DNA from: Trinickia caryophylli
Lineage (GTDB): Bacteria; Pseudomonadota; Gammaproteobacteria; Burkholderiales; Burkholderiaceae
DNA: 64,000 nucleotides
Assembly (NCBI RefSeq): GCF_034424545.1
Contig: NZ_CP139971.1
Coordinates: forward strand, 1,674,001-1,738,000
Direction of reading: 5' to 3'
Shown: positions 9,296 through 17,680 of the stretch, one piece after another
Numbering within the stretch: the first letter of the stretch is position 1
How the letters are laid out: the number at the start of each line of letters is the position of its first letter
Notes under the pieces: generated by a model
Database searches by the model: none
The model's input: only the letters and a program-made list of their open reading frames with translations
What the model was told of the DNA's origin: nothing
Made by a program: the position numbers and the translations under genes

Positions 9296-10864
9296 CTAAT
9301 CGAGCGAGCGGCCTTGCTGCCGGCTCGGAGCGTTGCGCCTCGCTGGGATGCGTGTCGTGGCGCGTTTGCGCTCAATGGGGCCTGCCGCTCCGGCGATGAC
9401 CGCTGCAAGCCGTTGCGCGGCCAACTTCATCTGCGCGTGACTGAACCCGCCGAAACCGAGGAAGAGCCCGGGCCTTGCCGTTCCCGGCGCGAACATGGGC
9501 GAGACCGCTCTCACGGACACCCCGGCCTCGCCAGCCAGCTCGGCGACCTTACGATCGTCGAGGCCGGGCGCCAGCCATAGGACGAGATGCATGCCCTGGT
9601 CTCCAGGCTCGACCCAGGCGACGTCCTTCGGAAGCAGAGCGTCAAGCGTTTCCATCAACCGCATCCGATGATCGGCATAGACGTAGCGAACCTTGCGCAC
9701 GTGCCGTTCGAGGTGGCCTTCGGCGATGAAAGCCGCCAATACGTGTTGATCGGCGTTCGGCGGATGGCGGTCCATCAATACGCGCGCACCGACGAAGGCG
9801 TCGACGAGATCCTCGGGGACGATCGCATATCCAAGCCGCAGCGAGGGAAAAAGGATCTTGCTGAACGTGCCGAGATAGACCACGCGATCCGGCTGGAGGC
9901 CCTGCAGCGACGGGAACGGATAGCCTTGGTAGCGCAGCTCGCTGTCGTAGTCGTCCTCCACGATCCAGGCGTCGTTGCCGCGCGCCCAGGCGAGCAGCGC
10001 GCTGCGCCGGGCCATGCTCATCGGCATGCCGAGCGGGTATTGATGCGACGGGGTGACGAACGCTGCACGGGCGTGGGGTGCCATCGCGATGCCGGCGTTC
10101 ACGTCGATGCCTTCGGCGTCCACCGGCACGCGGATGATCGCGTCGGGGTGGCCGCGCGTTTCGAAGATCGCCGTTACGCCGCGATAGGCCGGGTTCTCGA
10201 TCCAGACCTGATCGCGCGGGCCGAGCAACACCTGAGACGAAAGGAAAAGCCCCTGCTGCGTGCCGCTGGTCACGATGATCTGACCTGGCTCGCAATGCAC
10301 CGAACGCGATTTGCGCACATAGCTTGCAATCGCTTCGCGCAACGGCAGCGCGCCGAGCGGATCGGTATAGCCGGCTGGCGCGCCTGGCCCCTTGGAGCGG
10401 ACGCGGTTGCCGAGCCGACGCCAGATATCCGCGGGCGCCGTCTGGCCGATGGGCACCGAGATGGCAAACGGAACCGGTGGGAGCGGCCGGAATGCCTGAG
10501 CGATCCGCGCGAACGCTGCCGCGGGCTCGGGCAGGGCGGTTCGGACTTTTTTCGGACGTGCCGCACGAGTGGCGCGCGGGCGGCGCGGCTCTGCAAGCGC
10601 TTGTGCCACTTGAGTCCCCGCGCCGCGCTTGGCTTCGAGGAAACCTTCGGCCATCAATTGCTCGTAGGCTTCGAGCACCGTCCCGCGTGCAACCTCCAGG
10701 GATGCCGCGAGCAGCCGCGTTGACGGCAAGGCATCGCCGGGCCGCAGATCGCCCTTCCGAACCGCTTCGCGCAGCGCGTCAGCCAGTTGTCGGCTCAATT
10801 GCCCGGCCTCCCGATTCAACGTGCCGATCGACGGAATTTCTGCGAGGCGGGCGGTTCTCGCCAT
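9296..10864 (-). CDS. MocR/PdxR-type GntR regulator with aminotransferase domain
   Basis: This 522-residue protein has an N-terminal GntR winged helix (about residues 15-88, with LPSTRLLAASLEVARGTVLEAY), a charged linker, then a fold-type I aminotransferase-like domain. The PLP-binding lysine is K336 in GTFSKILFPSLRLGY, with VEDDYDSELRY just before it, as is usual in MocR proteins. Such proteins use PLP or a PLP adduct as effector and usually control the gene they diverge from. Here that is the PaiB-like flavoprotein gene, across a 123-base gap holding an inverted repeat (10886-10921). Control of vitamin B6 or amine metabolism is possible but not shown. Confidence 0.88.
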   Translation of the reverse strand: MARTARLAEIPSIGTLNREAGQLSRQLADALREAVRKGDLRPGDALPSTRLLAASLEVARGTVLEAYEQLMAEGFLEAKRGAGTQVAQALAEPRRPRATRAARPKKVRTALPEPAAAFARIAQAFRPLPPVPFAISVPIGQTAPADIWRRLGNRVRSKGPGAPAGYTDPLGALPLREAIASYVRKSRSVHCEPGQIIVTSGTQQGLFLSSQVLLGPRDQVWIENPAYRGVTAIFETRGHPDAIIRVPVDAEGIDVNAGIAMAPHARAAFVTPSHQYPLGMPMSMARRSALLAWARGNDAWIVEDDYDSELRYQGYPFPSLQGLQPDRVVYLGTFSKILFPSLRLGYAIVPEDLVDAFVGARVLMDRHPPNADQHVLAAFIAEGHLERHVRKVRYVYADHRMRLMETLDALLPKDVAWVEPGDQGMHLVLWLAPGLDDRKVAELAGEAGVSVRAVSPMFAPGTARPGLFLGFGGFSHAQMKLAAQRLAAVIAGAAGPIERKRATTRIPARRNAPSRQQGRSLD

Positions 10865-10885
10865 GATTCTGGCCTTATGAAAACG

Positions 10886-10921
10886 ATTGAAACTGGTTCT
10901 TCATGATAAGCCAGTTTGAAT
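10886..10921. promoter_or_regulatory. Inverted repeat, likely MocR operator
   Basis: The arms ATTGAAACTGG (10886-10896) and CCAGTTTGAAT (10911-10921) are inverted repeats matching at ten of eleven positions, separated by 14 bases. The dyad lies between the divergent MocR regulator and PaiB-like gene, 22 bases from the regulator start, where an autoregulatory site is expected. That it is the operator is inferred from position and symmetry. Confidence 0.5.
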
Positions 10922-10987
10922 CCACAATACAGGCCGGATGAAGTACCGACCGATGACTTTCAACAGGGCGCCCGTTGGCGAACCGAC

Positions 10988-11689
10988 ATGTACATACCTG
11001 CCCATTTCAGCGAGTCCCGTACCGAGGTCCTGCACGCGCAAATCACGCAGCACCCGTTCGGCACGCTGATCACGCACGGAAAGAACGGGCTCGACGCGAA
11101 CCATATCCCTTTCGAACTCGCGCCGGGAGAAGGAGAGCTTGGCGTGCTGCACGCGCACGTGGCGCGTGCCAATCCGGTATGGCAGGACGTGGCCGACGGC
11201 GACGAGGTGCTGGTCGTGTTCCGTGCCGGGGACGCCTATATTTCGCCGAACTGGTATCCGAGCAAGCACGAGTCCCACATGCAGGTGCCGACATGGAATT
11301 ACGTCGTTGTCCATGCGTACGGACGTATCGCCATCCATGACGACGAGCGATACGTTCGCGGTATGGTCGGCCGGCTGACGCGCACGCACGAGGCGTCGCA
11401 GCCGCAGCCCTGGAAAATGGCCGATGCGCCGAAGGCGTTCATCGACGGCATGCTGAAGTCGATCGTCGGCCTGCGGATCGACATCACGCGGCTGGTGGGC
11501 AAGAGCAAGCTCGGCCAGAACAAGGACGTCCGCGATATCCTCGGGGCCGGGGAGGCGCTCAAGGCGAGCGGAGAGACGGGCATCGGCGATGCCATGCTCG
11601 CGCGGGCCGCGGAAAAGGCGCAATACGAGGAAAGCGGGAACGACGCGGCAAGCCGGGAAAACCGGGAAAACCGGGAAAGCGGCGAATAG
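10988..11689 (+). CDS. PaiB-like FMN-binding negative regulator family protein
   Basis: This 233-residue protein has the split-barrel flavin-reductase fold of the PaiB family: the opening MYIPAHFSESRTEVLHAQI, then GTLITHG, ISPNWYPSKHESHMQVPTWNY and a C-terminal helical part. The ATG at 10988 begins at the conserved family N-terminus; a longer frame starting at 10916 would run into the operator and is unlikely. In Bacillus, PaiB was described as a regulator of sporulation genes, while in proteobacteria the family often lies beside MocR regulators and may act on a B6-related or amine substrate. The last ten codons are made of a 9-bp tandem repeat. Confidence 0.85.
   Translation: MYIPAHFSESRTEVLHAQITQHPFGTLITHGKNGLDANHIPFELAPGEGELGVLHAHVARANPVWQDVADGDEVLVVFRAGDAYISPNWYPSKHESHMQVPTWNYVVVHAYGRIAIHDDERYVRGMVGRLTRTHEASQPQPWKMADAPKAFIDGMLKSIVGLRIDITRLVGKSKLGQNKDVRDILGAGEALKASGETGIGDAMLARAAEKAQYEESGNDAASRENRENRESGE
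11653..11679 (+). repeat. Three tandem copies of a 9-bp unit
   Basis: The unit CCGGGAAAA occurs three times in a row, the last copy ending in G, and encodes the repeated REN near the C-terminus of the PaiB-like protein. Such a short in-frame repeat could vary in copy number by slippage and would change the tail length by three residues per unit. Confidence 0.7.
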
Positions 11690-11795
11690 CCCAACCGTGC
11701 CGGTGGCCGGCCCGGCGAGGCGGCAGCGAACTGGCCCTGGCGGTCGGCCAGCAGCACGTCGACAATGATTGCACGCGTCCGTCTCGAGGTCTTAC

Positions 11796-12431
11796 ATGTC
11801 AGCGAACACCTTTTTCTCGGCGAACCTGCTGCTCGCCTACACAGCCTATTTCATCGGCACGGCGAGCCCGGGGCCGAGCAACCTGGCAATCATGTCGATT
11901 GCGGCGCAAAGCGGGCGCAAGGCCGCTTTGGCATTCGCATGCGGCGTCATTTCCGGCTCGATGTTCTGGGCCGTGGTGGCTACAGCGGGTATTTCCGCGG
12001 CGCTCGTGGCTTATTCCCATTTCATCCTCGCAATCAAGATTTTCGGCGGCCTCTATCTGCTCTGGCTCGCGTTCAAGTCGGGGCGCGCCGCATTGGCCGT
12101 GCCGGTCCGCGATGTTTCGCGCGTGCAACGGCCGCAAGCGCTGAGAACCCTGTACGTCAAAGGTGCATTGCTGCATCTGACGAACCCCAAGGCGATACTG
12201 GTCTGGGTCTCCATCGTTGCGCTTGCGTCCAACAACTCGGGTGCGGGGCACGGCGCGGTGATTCCCGGCTGCGCGTTCATCGGAAGCTTCGTGTTCAGCG
12301 GGTACGCGATTCTCTTTTCGATGGCATCGGCTCGCCGGCTTTACGTACGTACCCGCCGTGCGCTCGAAGGGTGTCTCGCCGTCGTATTCGGCGTTGCGGG
12401 CATCCGGCTGCTGGCGTGGTCCGGCAAATAG
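11796..12431 (+). CDS. LysE family amino-acid exporter
   Basis: This 211-residue membrane protein has the LysE/RhtB pattern: an N-terminal helix, then FIGTASPGPSNLAIMSIAAQ (the conserved GPxN-type motif) and about six membrane segments. The ATG at 11796 is chosen because GAGGT lies at 11786-11790; a TTG 27 bases earlier is in frame but lacks a ribosome site. LysE/RhtB proteins export amino acids such as homoserine, threonine or leucine by proton antiport. The gene stands alone between PaiB and the acyl-CoA-synthetase-like gene, so its substrate is not indicated. Confidence 0.85.
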   Translation: MSANTFFSANLLLAYTAYFIGTASPGPSNLAIMSIAAQSGRKAALAFACGVISGSMFWAVVATAGISAALVAYSHFILAIKIFGGLYLLWLAFKSGRAALAVPVRDVSRVQRPQALRTLYVKGALLHLTNPKAILVWVSIVALASNNSGAGHGAVIPGCAFIGSFVFSGYAILFSMASARRLYVRTRRALEGCLAVVFGVAGIRLLAWSGK

Positions 12432-12593
12432 CCGTCGCTGCGCACATGAAGGCGACGGCTCGTGGCAGGCCGTTCTTCTTCGCCGGCCGGCTGAAGGTAT
12501 GATGTGCTGCAACTTCAGCCGCCCGGGGCGGCGAGCCGGTGCCGACATCGCTTACGGGCCGCGCCGTCTCCGGTCATCGTCCGGGGAGACGCC

Positions 12594-14972
12594 GTGACCG
12601 TTCGCAATCTCGATGCGTTGTTCAAGCCTCAGTCCATTGCGGTCATCGGCGCCTCGTCACGCCCGGGTAGTCTCGGGGCGATCGTTTGGGCGCGTGTGCT
12701 CGACGGTGGCTTCGCCGGGCCCGTGTGGCCCGTCAATCCGAAGCGCAGCGAACTCGACGGGCGCACCGTCTTCCCCGATACCGCCGATCTCTTCGAGGCA
12801 CCGAGCGTTGCCGTAATCTGCACGCCAAGCGCTACGTGGCCCGACATCGTTCGTAAGCTTGGCCGGCTCGGTGCGCGCGCCGCGATCATCGTCGGCGAGG
12901 CGCGCGGTGCCGCCGCGCAAGAAGCGGTCAGGGACGCGCTCGTGGCGGCGCGGCCGCATCTGCTGCGCATCGTCGGTCCCGGCAGCCTTGGGGTGGTCAC
13001 GCCCGCACTCCGTGCGCAGCTCGGCGCCGCATCGTGCAAGGTGAAGCCGGGCGGTGTGGCATGGCTTTCGCAATCGAACGCCCTGACGAATGCGGTGCTC
13101 GGCTGGGCCGATGCGCGCGGCCTTGGCTTCTCGCACGCGATCGCGCTTGGCGGCGAAGCCGATGTCGATGCCGGCGACGTACTCGACTATCTGGCCAGCG
13201 ACGGCGCCACGCGCGCGATTCTGCTCGAACTCTCTCAGGTGCGTGCCGCGCGCAAGTTCATGTCGGCCGCCCGTGCGGCGGCGCGCAGCAAGCCCGTACT
13301 CGTGCTGCGCACGGGCTGTACCGACCGCGACGACGCGCTCTATGCGGCCGCGTTCCGGCGTGCGGGCATGGTGCGCGTGGACGCGCTCGACGATCTGCTC
13401 GACGAAATCGAAACGCTCGGCGTGGGCCGCATCGCCGCCAGCCAGACGGCTACGGTCGTGACCAGCGACCGCGGCGTCGCGGCGCTGGCCACCGATGCGT
13501 TTGCCGCGTCCGGCGGGGGGCTCGCGCAGTGGTCCGCCGAGACGAAGCGCGCGCTGCAGGAAGCGCTGCCCGGTGTGCAGCCAGGCAACCCGCTCATGCT
13601 TGGCGACGACGCGACGCCCGAGCATTTCGGTCGGGCGCTCGATGCGCTGGCGCCGCATTACGATACCGGAACGGCATTTGTCATCCATGCCACGACGCAT
13701 CGCGCGTCGGCGGGCGACGTGGCGCGCGTGTTGATCGACCATCAGCGCCTTGCCTACCGCGGCGTGCTGGCTTGCTTCTTCGGCGGGCTCGATGCCGCCA
13801 CGCGCGACGCGCTGCGGGCGCGCGGCATCGCGGTGCATTCGACGCCGCATCGGCTTGCGCATGCATTCGCTCGCCTCGTCGATTACCGCCTTGCACGCGA
13901 GCTTTTGATGCAGACGCCGCAGGGTCTGCCCGTGCAGGTGCCCGCCGCCGTGGAAGCGGCGCAGGCACGGGCGCGCGCGGCGCTTCGGGAAGGAATCACG
14001 GCGCTCGAGAGCGAGGCCGCGGCCTCGTTGATCGCATGCTTCGGCGTGCCCGTGCAGCCGCCCGCCGGCACGCCGGAGCGGGACGGCGACGAAGCGGTCG
14101 TGGAGTTGAGCGTGGAGTTGGCCGACGATCCGGATTTCGGCCCTGTATTTCGTTTTGCCGCACCACCCGCCGACGGCATGGCGGCGCCGTTCGCCGTTTA
14201 TGGCCTGCCGCCGTTCAATTCCGTGCTCGCGCGCGAAATGGTGCTGCGCTCGCCCTACGCGCACCGGGTGCCGGTCGAGCCGGTGCTGCGCGCGCTGACG
14301 GCACTTTCGGAAGCGGTATGCGTGATCGAGCAGATCGTGGGGCTGAGCGGCACGCTGCGGATCACGCGTCGGCACGCGACGCTCGTGGGCGTTCGTATCG
14401 CGTTGGGGGCTGTGCGCGGGCGGCTGGCGATCGTGCCATACCCGCGCCGTCTCGAAGAGACACTCGATTGGTGCGGGCAACGGCTGACGATTCGCCCGAT
14501 TCGCCCGGAAGACGAAGCGTCGCACGGCGCCTTTATCGCCGCGATGTCCCCGGAGGACTTGCGGCTGCGCTTTTTCGGCGCGGTGCGTGGATTTGACCAT
14601 ACGCAGCTCGCTCGCCTTACGCAGATCGACTATGACCGCGAGATGGCGCTGATCGCCACGGCCCCGGACGAGCACGGCGTGGTGAATACGCTCGGCGTCG
14701 TGCGCATCGTCGCCGACCCCGACAACGAGGAAGCGGAGTTTGCCGTGGCCGTGCGCTCGGATATGAAAGGCAAGGGCCTCGGCACGATGCTGATGCGGCG
14801 GATCGTCGCTTACGCGCGCTCGCGCGGGACACGCTGGATAGTAGGCGACATTCTGCGCGAGAACGCCTCGATGATCGCGCTCGCGAAGGCGTGCGGATTC
14901 GAAACCGGGCCCGGCGACGATCCTTCTGTTATTTCGGTGCGTCTGCCGTTACAGAACGCACCGCGGGCATAG
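12594..14972 (+). CDS. Acyl-CoA synthetase (NDP-forming)-like / GNAT acetyltransferase fusion, reduced ATP-grasp
   Basis: This 792-residue protein begins with a CoA-binding Rossmann domain (FKPQSIAVIGASSRPGSLG) and succinyl-CoA-ligase-like domains. It ends with a GNAT acetyltransferase domain from about residue 630, including the acetyl-CoA loop MKGKGLGTMLM. This is the arrangement of Pat-type protein lysine acetyltransferases that tune acetyl-CoA synthetase. The ATP-grasp part between about residues 465 and 510 is strongly shortened: FGVPVQPPAG leads within about 25 residues to DDPDFGPVFRF, so the nucleotide-binding lysine segment is missing. The GTG at 12594, behind GGGGAGA, fits the family N-terminus. 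It is probably an acetyltransferase with no ligase activity. Confidence 0.82.
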   Translation: MTVRNLDALFKPQSIAVIGASSRPGSLGAIVWARVLDGGFAGPVWPVNPKRSELDGRTVFPDTADLFEAPSVAVICTPSATWPDIVRKLGRLGARAAIIVGEARGAAAQEAVRDALVAARPHLLRIVGPGSLGVVTPALRAQLGAASCKVKPGGVAWLSQSNALTNAVLGWADARGLGFSHAIALGGEADVDAGDVLDYLASDGATRAILLELSQVRAARKFMSAARAAARSKPVLVLRTGCTDRDDALYAAAFRRAGMVRVDALDDLLDEIETLGVGRIAASQTATVVTSDRGVAALATDAFAASGGGLAQWSAETKRALQEALPGVQPGNPLMLGDDATPEHFGRALDALAPHYDTGTAFVIHATTHRASAGDVARVLIDHQRLAYRGVLACFFGGLDAATRDALRARGIAVHSTPHRLAHAFARLVDYRLARELLMQTPQGLPVQVPAAVEAAQARARAALREGITALESEAAASLIACFGVPVQPPAGTPERDGDEAVVELSVELADDPDFGPVFRFAAPPADGMAAPFAVYGLPPFNSVLAREMVLRSPYAHRVPVEPVLRALTALSEAVCVIEQIVGLSGTLRITRRHATLVGVRIALGAVRGRLAIVPYPRRLEETLDWCGQRLTIRPIRPEDEASHGAFIAAMSPEDLRLRFFGAVRGFDHTQLARLTQIDYDREMALIATAPDEHGVVNTLGVVRIVADPDNEEAEFAVAVRSDMKGKGLGTMLMRRIVAYARSRGTRWIVGDILRENASMIALAKACGFETGPGDDPSVISVRLPLQNAPRA

Positions 14973-14993
14973 CGCCGAAGCGCTTCGGGAGGT

Positions 14994-15536
14994 TCAGGCG
15001 GCGAGCTTGGCGGCGGCCTCGTCCACCTGCGTGCGCGAGACCGACAACTCATCGAGCCAGGCCTCGGCGTAGGTGCCGCCCGTTTCGCGCTCGAGGCGCG
15101 CGATGGTTGCCGCATTCCGGCTCGCGTCCTTCGGCGTGGCGAGGAAGCGCTTGATCGACTCGCCGGCCTTGAAGGCATCGAAGAGCGGCACGCGGATTTC
15201 GTCGGGCAGCGCGCGTGTCCATTGATATGGCTTGCCGTTGAACGTGAGCGTGGGCGGCAGATTACGCTCTTTTTTCGCCGTGGCCAGGAGGCCATACGTG
15301 CGCGCCGCATCGCCGATCTGCTCGGGCGAAAAAAGCTCTTCCGGCGTGATCTCGAACTGCGCGATATAGGCCTCGATCGTCTGCATGGCTGCGGCACGGC
15401 TGTCGCGCGTTTGCTGAGCGCGCTCGACGAGGCTGCGCAGTTCGTCGGCTTCTTCGCTCGTGATCGTGAAGCTCGCCTGCTTTTGCTGAAGCTCGGAAAA
15501 GCGCTGGAATTCGGAATCGGTCAAGAGTTTTGCCAT
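14994..15536 (-). CDS. Conserved-looking hypothetical protein, helical
   Basis: This 180-residue protein begins MAKLLTDSEFQRFSELQQK; the upstream in-frame ATG adds only a non-conserved stretch. It is mainly helical and charged, with a likely coiled coil in the first 60 residues, then the motif TLTFNGKPYQWTRALPDEIR and a C-terminal ERETGGTYAEAWLDELSVSR segment. No signal peptide or membrane segment is present. It was not recognised as a known family. It converges on the acetyltransferase gene and is followed upstream by the hydrolase operon on the same strand with a 114-base gap, so it is likely transcribed alone. Confidence 0.65.
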   Translation of the reverse strand: MAKLLTDSEFQRFSELQQKQASFTITSEEADELRSLVERAQQTRDSRAAAMQTIEAYIAQFEITPEELFSPEQIGDAARTYGLLATAKKERNLPPTLTFNGKPYQWTRALPDEIRVPLFDAFKAGESIKRFLATPKDASRNAATIARLERETGGTYAEAWLDELSVSRTQVDEAAAKLAA

Positions 15537-15650
15537 GGGTCGGTCGTATCGGCATGCGCCGCATGGCATGCATGCGGCTCACGGTGTTTCGAAGGGGCCG
15601 ACATTCTAGCGCCTGACGCGCGACCGATCCAGCGCCGCGGCGGGCCGATG

Positions 15651-16466
15651 CTACCGGCGCTGCGCGTACGCGGCCACCGTATCGGAAGCACCGGCGGCGT
15701 CGGCGCACTCGTGCACGAACGCCGACACGATCGGTATCAGGCGCTCCGGGCACTCGCGGTGCGGCACGTGCCCGCAGGCGGGCAAGATGACAGCCCGCGC
15801 CGGGCCTTGCACGCGGCTGACGATCGTTTCGACTTGTCGCGGCGTGCCATAACGATCGTCTTCGCCCTGCACGGCGAGCAGCGGCGCGTCGATGCTCGCG
15901 AGCAGTGCTTCGATGTTCCACGCGGCGAAGCCGGGATCGAGCCATGTTTGCGACCAGCCCCGGAATACATCGTCGGTCTTCGCGCCGTGATGGCGGCGCA
16001 ACCCCGCGAGCTTGCCTGCTTCGTACGCGGCACGGGCTTCGCGAATGCCGGCGAGCGTCACGTCTTCGACGAACACATGCGCGGCGATGCTGACGATGCC
16101 GCACAGCCCTTCGGGGCGTTGCGCGCCGGCGATCAGCGCGATACTGCCGCCGTCGGAGTGGCCGACGAACACGAAACGCGCACCGGCCGGCACGAGCCGA
16201 GCGAGAATCTCCGGCAGGTCGCGCAGGGCGGCCCGATGCAGATAGTCGCCCCCCCACGGCAGCGGCACGGCCGACGCGCCGCCGTAGCCGAGGCGGTCGA
16301 AGACGAGCCCCGGGCAGCCGGTGGCGGCGCACAGCCGCTCGGGAAAGTCGCCCCACATCGTGATGCAGCCCAGGCCTTCATGCAGAAACACGAGGTGGGG
16401 CATGCCGGCGCGGCCCACGATCGTTTCATAGGCGATAGTGCCGCCGGTGATCGTCAGTTCGTTCAT
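15651..16466 (-). CDS. Alpha/beta hydrolase
   Basis: This 271-residue protein has the alpha/beta-hydrolase fold: oxyanion-region motif FLHEGLG, nucleophile elbow GHSDGG (Ser about residue 103), an acid in GEDDRYG and the catalytic His in PACGHVPHRE. Members cleave esters, lactones or C-C bonds, and the substrate cannot be predicted. It is the last of three minus-strand genes with short gaps (hotdog thioesterase, VOC protein, hydrolase), so the three may form one operon acting on a thioester or a small cyclic compound. It ends about 100 bases before the hypothetical protein gene on the same strand. Confidence 0.85.
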   Translation of the reverse strand: MNELTITGGTIAYETIVGRAGMPHLVFLHEGLGCITMWGDFPERLCAATGCPGLVFDRLGYGGASAVPLPWGGDYLHRAALRDLPEILARLVPAGARFVFVGHSDGGSIALIAGAQRPEGLCGIVSIAAHVFVEDVTLAGIREARAAYEAGKLAGLRRHHGAKTDDVFRGWSQTWLDPGFAAWNIEALLASIDAPLLAVQGEDDRYGTPRQVETIVSRVQGPARAVILPACGHVPHRECPERLIPIVSAFVHECADAAGASDTVAAYAQRR

Positions 16467-16484
16467 TGATGGATGAACGAGTGT

Positions 16485-16874
16485 TCACGGCTGCGCGTCG
16501 TGACAGACCGCCTCGATGTTGTGCCCGTCCGGGTCGAGCACGAATGCGCCGTAGTAGTTGGGGTGGTAATGAGGGCGAATGCCCGGCGCGCCATGATCGG
16601 TGCCGCCTGCCGCGAGCGCCGCTGCGTAAAACGCGTCGACCTCCTGGCGATTCCTGGCCCGGAACGCGACGTGGATCGGCGGAACGTTCGGCGTGCCGCT
16701 GTGGATCCAGAAATCAGGCTTGCCGCCCTCGCCGAATCCCGCGACATCCACCGAACCCGTTACCGCGGCGGGCACTTCGCGGATCAGTTCATAGCCGATC
16801 GGTGCGAGCGCACGTGCGTAGAACCGTTTGCTCTTTTCGAAATCGCTGACTTGCAGTCCCGTGTGATCGATCAT
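16485..16874 (-). CDS. VOC (glyoxalase/dioxygenase superfamily) protein
   Basis: This 129-residue single-domain protein has paired beta-alpha-beta-beta-beta modules: MIDHTGLQVSDFEKSKRFY at the start, IHVAFRARNRQEVDAFY in the middle and YGAFVLDPDGHNIEAV at the end. The His near residue 4, the central IHVAF His and the terminal Glu are the usual metal positions of this superfamily. The start at MIDHTGLQ is chosen over an ATG six codons earlier because it matches the family N-terminus. It lies 18 bases upstream of the alpha/beta hydrolase in the same operon. The reaction is unknown; isomerase, lyase or resistance roles all occur in this family. Confidence 0.85.
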   Translation of the reverse strand: MIDHTGLQVSDFEKSKRFYARALAPIGYELIREVPAAVTGSVDVAGFGEGGKPDFWIHSGTPNVPPIHVAFRARNRQEVDAFYAAALAAGGTDHGAPGIRPHYHPNYYGAFVLDPDGHNIEAVCHDAQP

Positions 16875-16970
16875 CTCGTTCTCCAATACCAAGGATCGTT
16901 GTCGAAAACCGTTGTCTCGATGTGGGGCCTATCGCTGGCGCCGCGACTGCCGCTTGCTCCTCATTCGCCG

Positions 16971-17438
16971 CTAGCGATGTCTGGGATCGTCGTCCGGCGC
17001 CGCGCCCGTCGGCAGTGCGCCGTTGGATCCGTCGCCGACGCGATTGATGGTGCCTTGCGCCAGTGCAACGAGCGTTTCCTTGTCGCCGTCGAGCACGTAC
17101 ACCCGGCATTGGCACGTTGCATGGCCGCGGCCGGCATAGACCAGTTCGGCGCGCGCGACGAGCGCGCCGCGCACGGCCGGCCGCAGGTAATTGATCTTGT
17201 ACTCGCCCGTGACCACGCGCGGCCCCAGCGCAATCGCGCCGGCGAACGTCAATGCGTTGTCGGCCAGATAGCTGATGACGCCCCCATGCACGAATCCGTG
17301 CTGTTGCCGCAGTTCGTCGCGAATCGGCAGGCGCAGCGTGACTTCCCGCTCGCCGATTTGCACGAGTTCGGTCCCGAGCAGCACGCTGAATGGCTGTGCG
17401 TGCAGCGCACCGCGCGCAAGGTCGAGGAAATCCGTCAT
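16971..17438 (-). CDS. PaaI-family hotdog thioesterase
   Basis: This 155-residue protein has the hotdog-fold signature HGFVHGGVISYLADNALTFAG, in which the HGG and downstream Asp/Asn region forms the PaaI-type thioesterase active site; GEYKINYLRPAVRG follows. Such enzymes hydrolyse acyl- or phenylacetyl-CoA thioesters that would otherwise trap CoA. The ATG at 17438 fits the family start, 15 codons inside a longer frame, and sits behind GGAGC. It is the first gene of the minus-strand trio with the VOC protein and hydrolase, and its promoter region is shared with the divergent chemoreceptor gene. Confidence 0.85.
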   Translation of the reverse strand: MTDFLDLARGALHAQPFSVLLGTELVQIGEREVTLRLPIRDELRQQHGFVHGGVISYLADNALTFAGAIALGPRVVTGEYKINYLRPAVRGALVARAELVYAGRGHATCQCRVYVLDGDKETLVALAQGTINRVGDGSNGALPTGAAPDDDPRHR

Positions 17439-17584
17439 CGGGGCTCCTTCCGGGGCCGGGGCCCCGCGTCGTGTCCGTTCCACTCTAGGAACGGATCGCG
17501 TCTCGCGTCAAGAAACCGATCGCCACGGCAAGCCGGATGCCCCCAAGCCGTGAGGCCCGGCCGCGCGCTCGCGGCTGCAACAGT

Positions 17585-17611
17585 TCAAGAAATACGGGAT
17601 TTTGCCGTTAA
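17585..17611 (+). promoter_or_regulatory. FliA (sigma-28) type promoter for the chemoreceptor gene
   Basis: TCAAGAAA at 17585-17592 and GCCGTTAA at 17604-17611 are separated by exactly 11 bases. This closely matches the flagellar sigma-28 consensus (TAAAGTTT, 11 bases, GCCGATAA), and TCAAG-type -35 boxes are common in betaproteobacteria. The site lies 70 bases before the chemoreceptor start, the gene class FliA controls. Late-flagellar control is inferred from this match. Confidence 0.7.
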
Positions 17612-17680
17612 CAGGTACATATTGTCCCTTTTTTCGGTCGTTCGTTGTTCGTAATCCGTGTTTTATCGAGGTGATTTTTG

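Noticed and set aside
12657..14675. A 672-codon minus-strand frame opposite the acyl-CoA-synthetase/GNAT gene.
   Set aside because: Arg/His-rich composition without domains; the plus strand has a clear two-domain protein.
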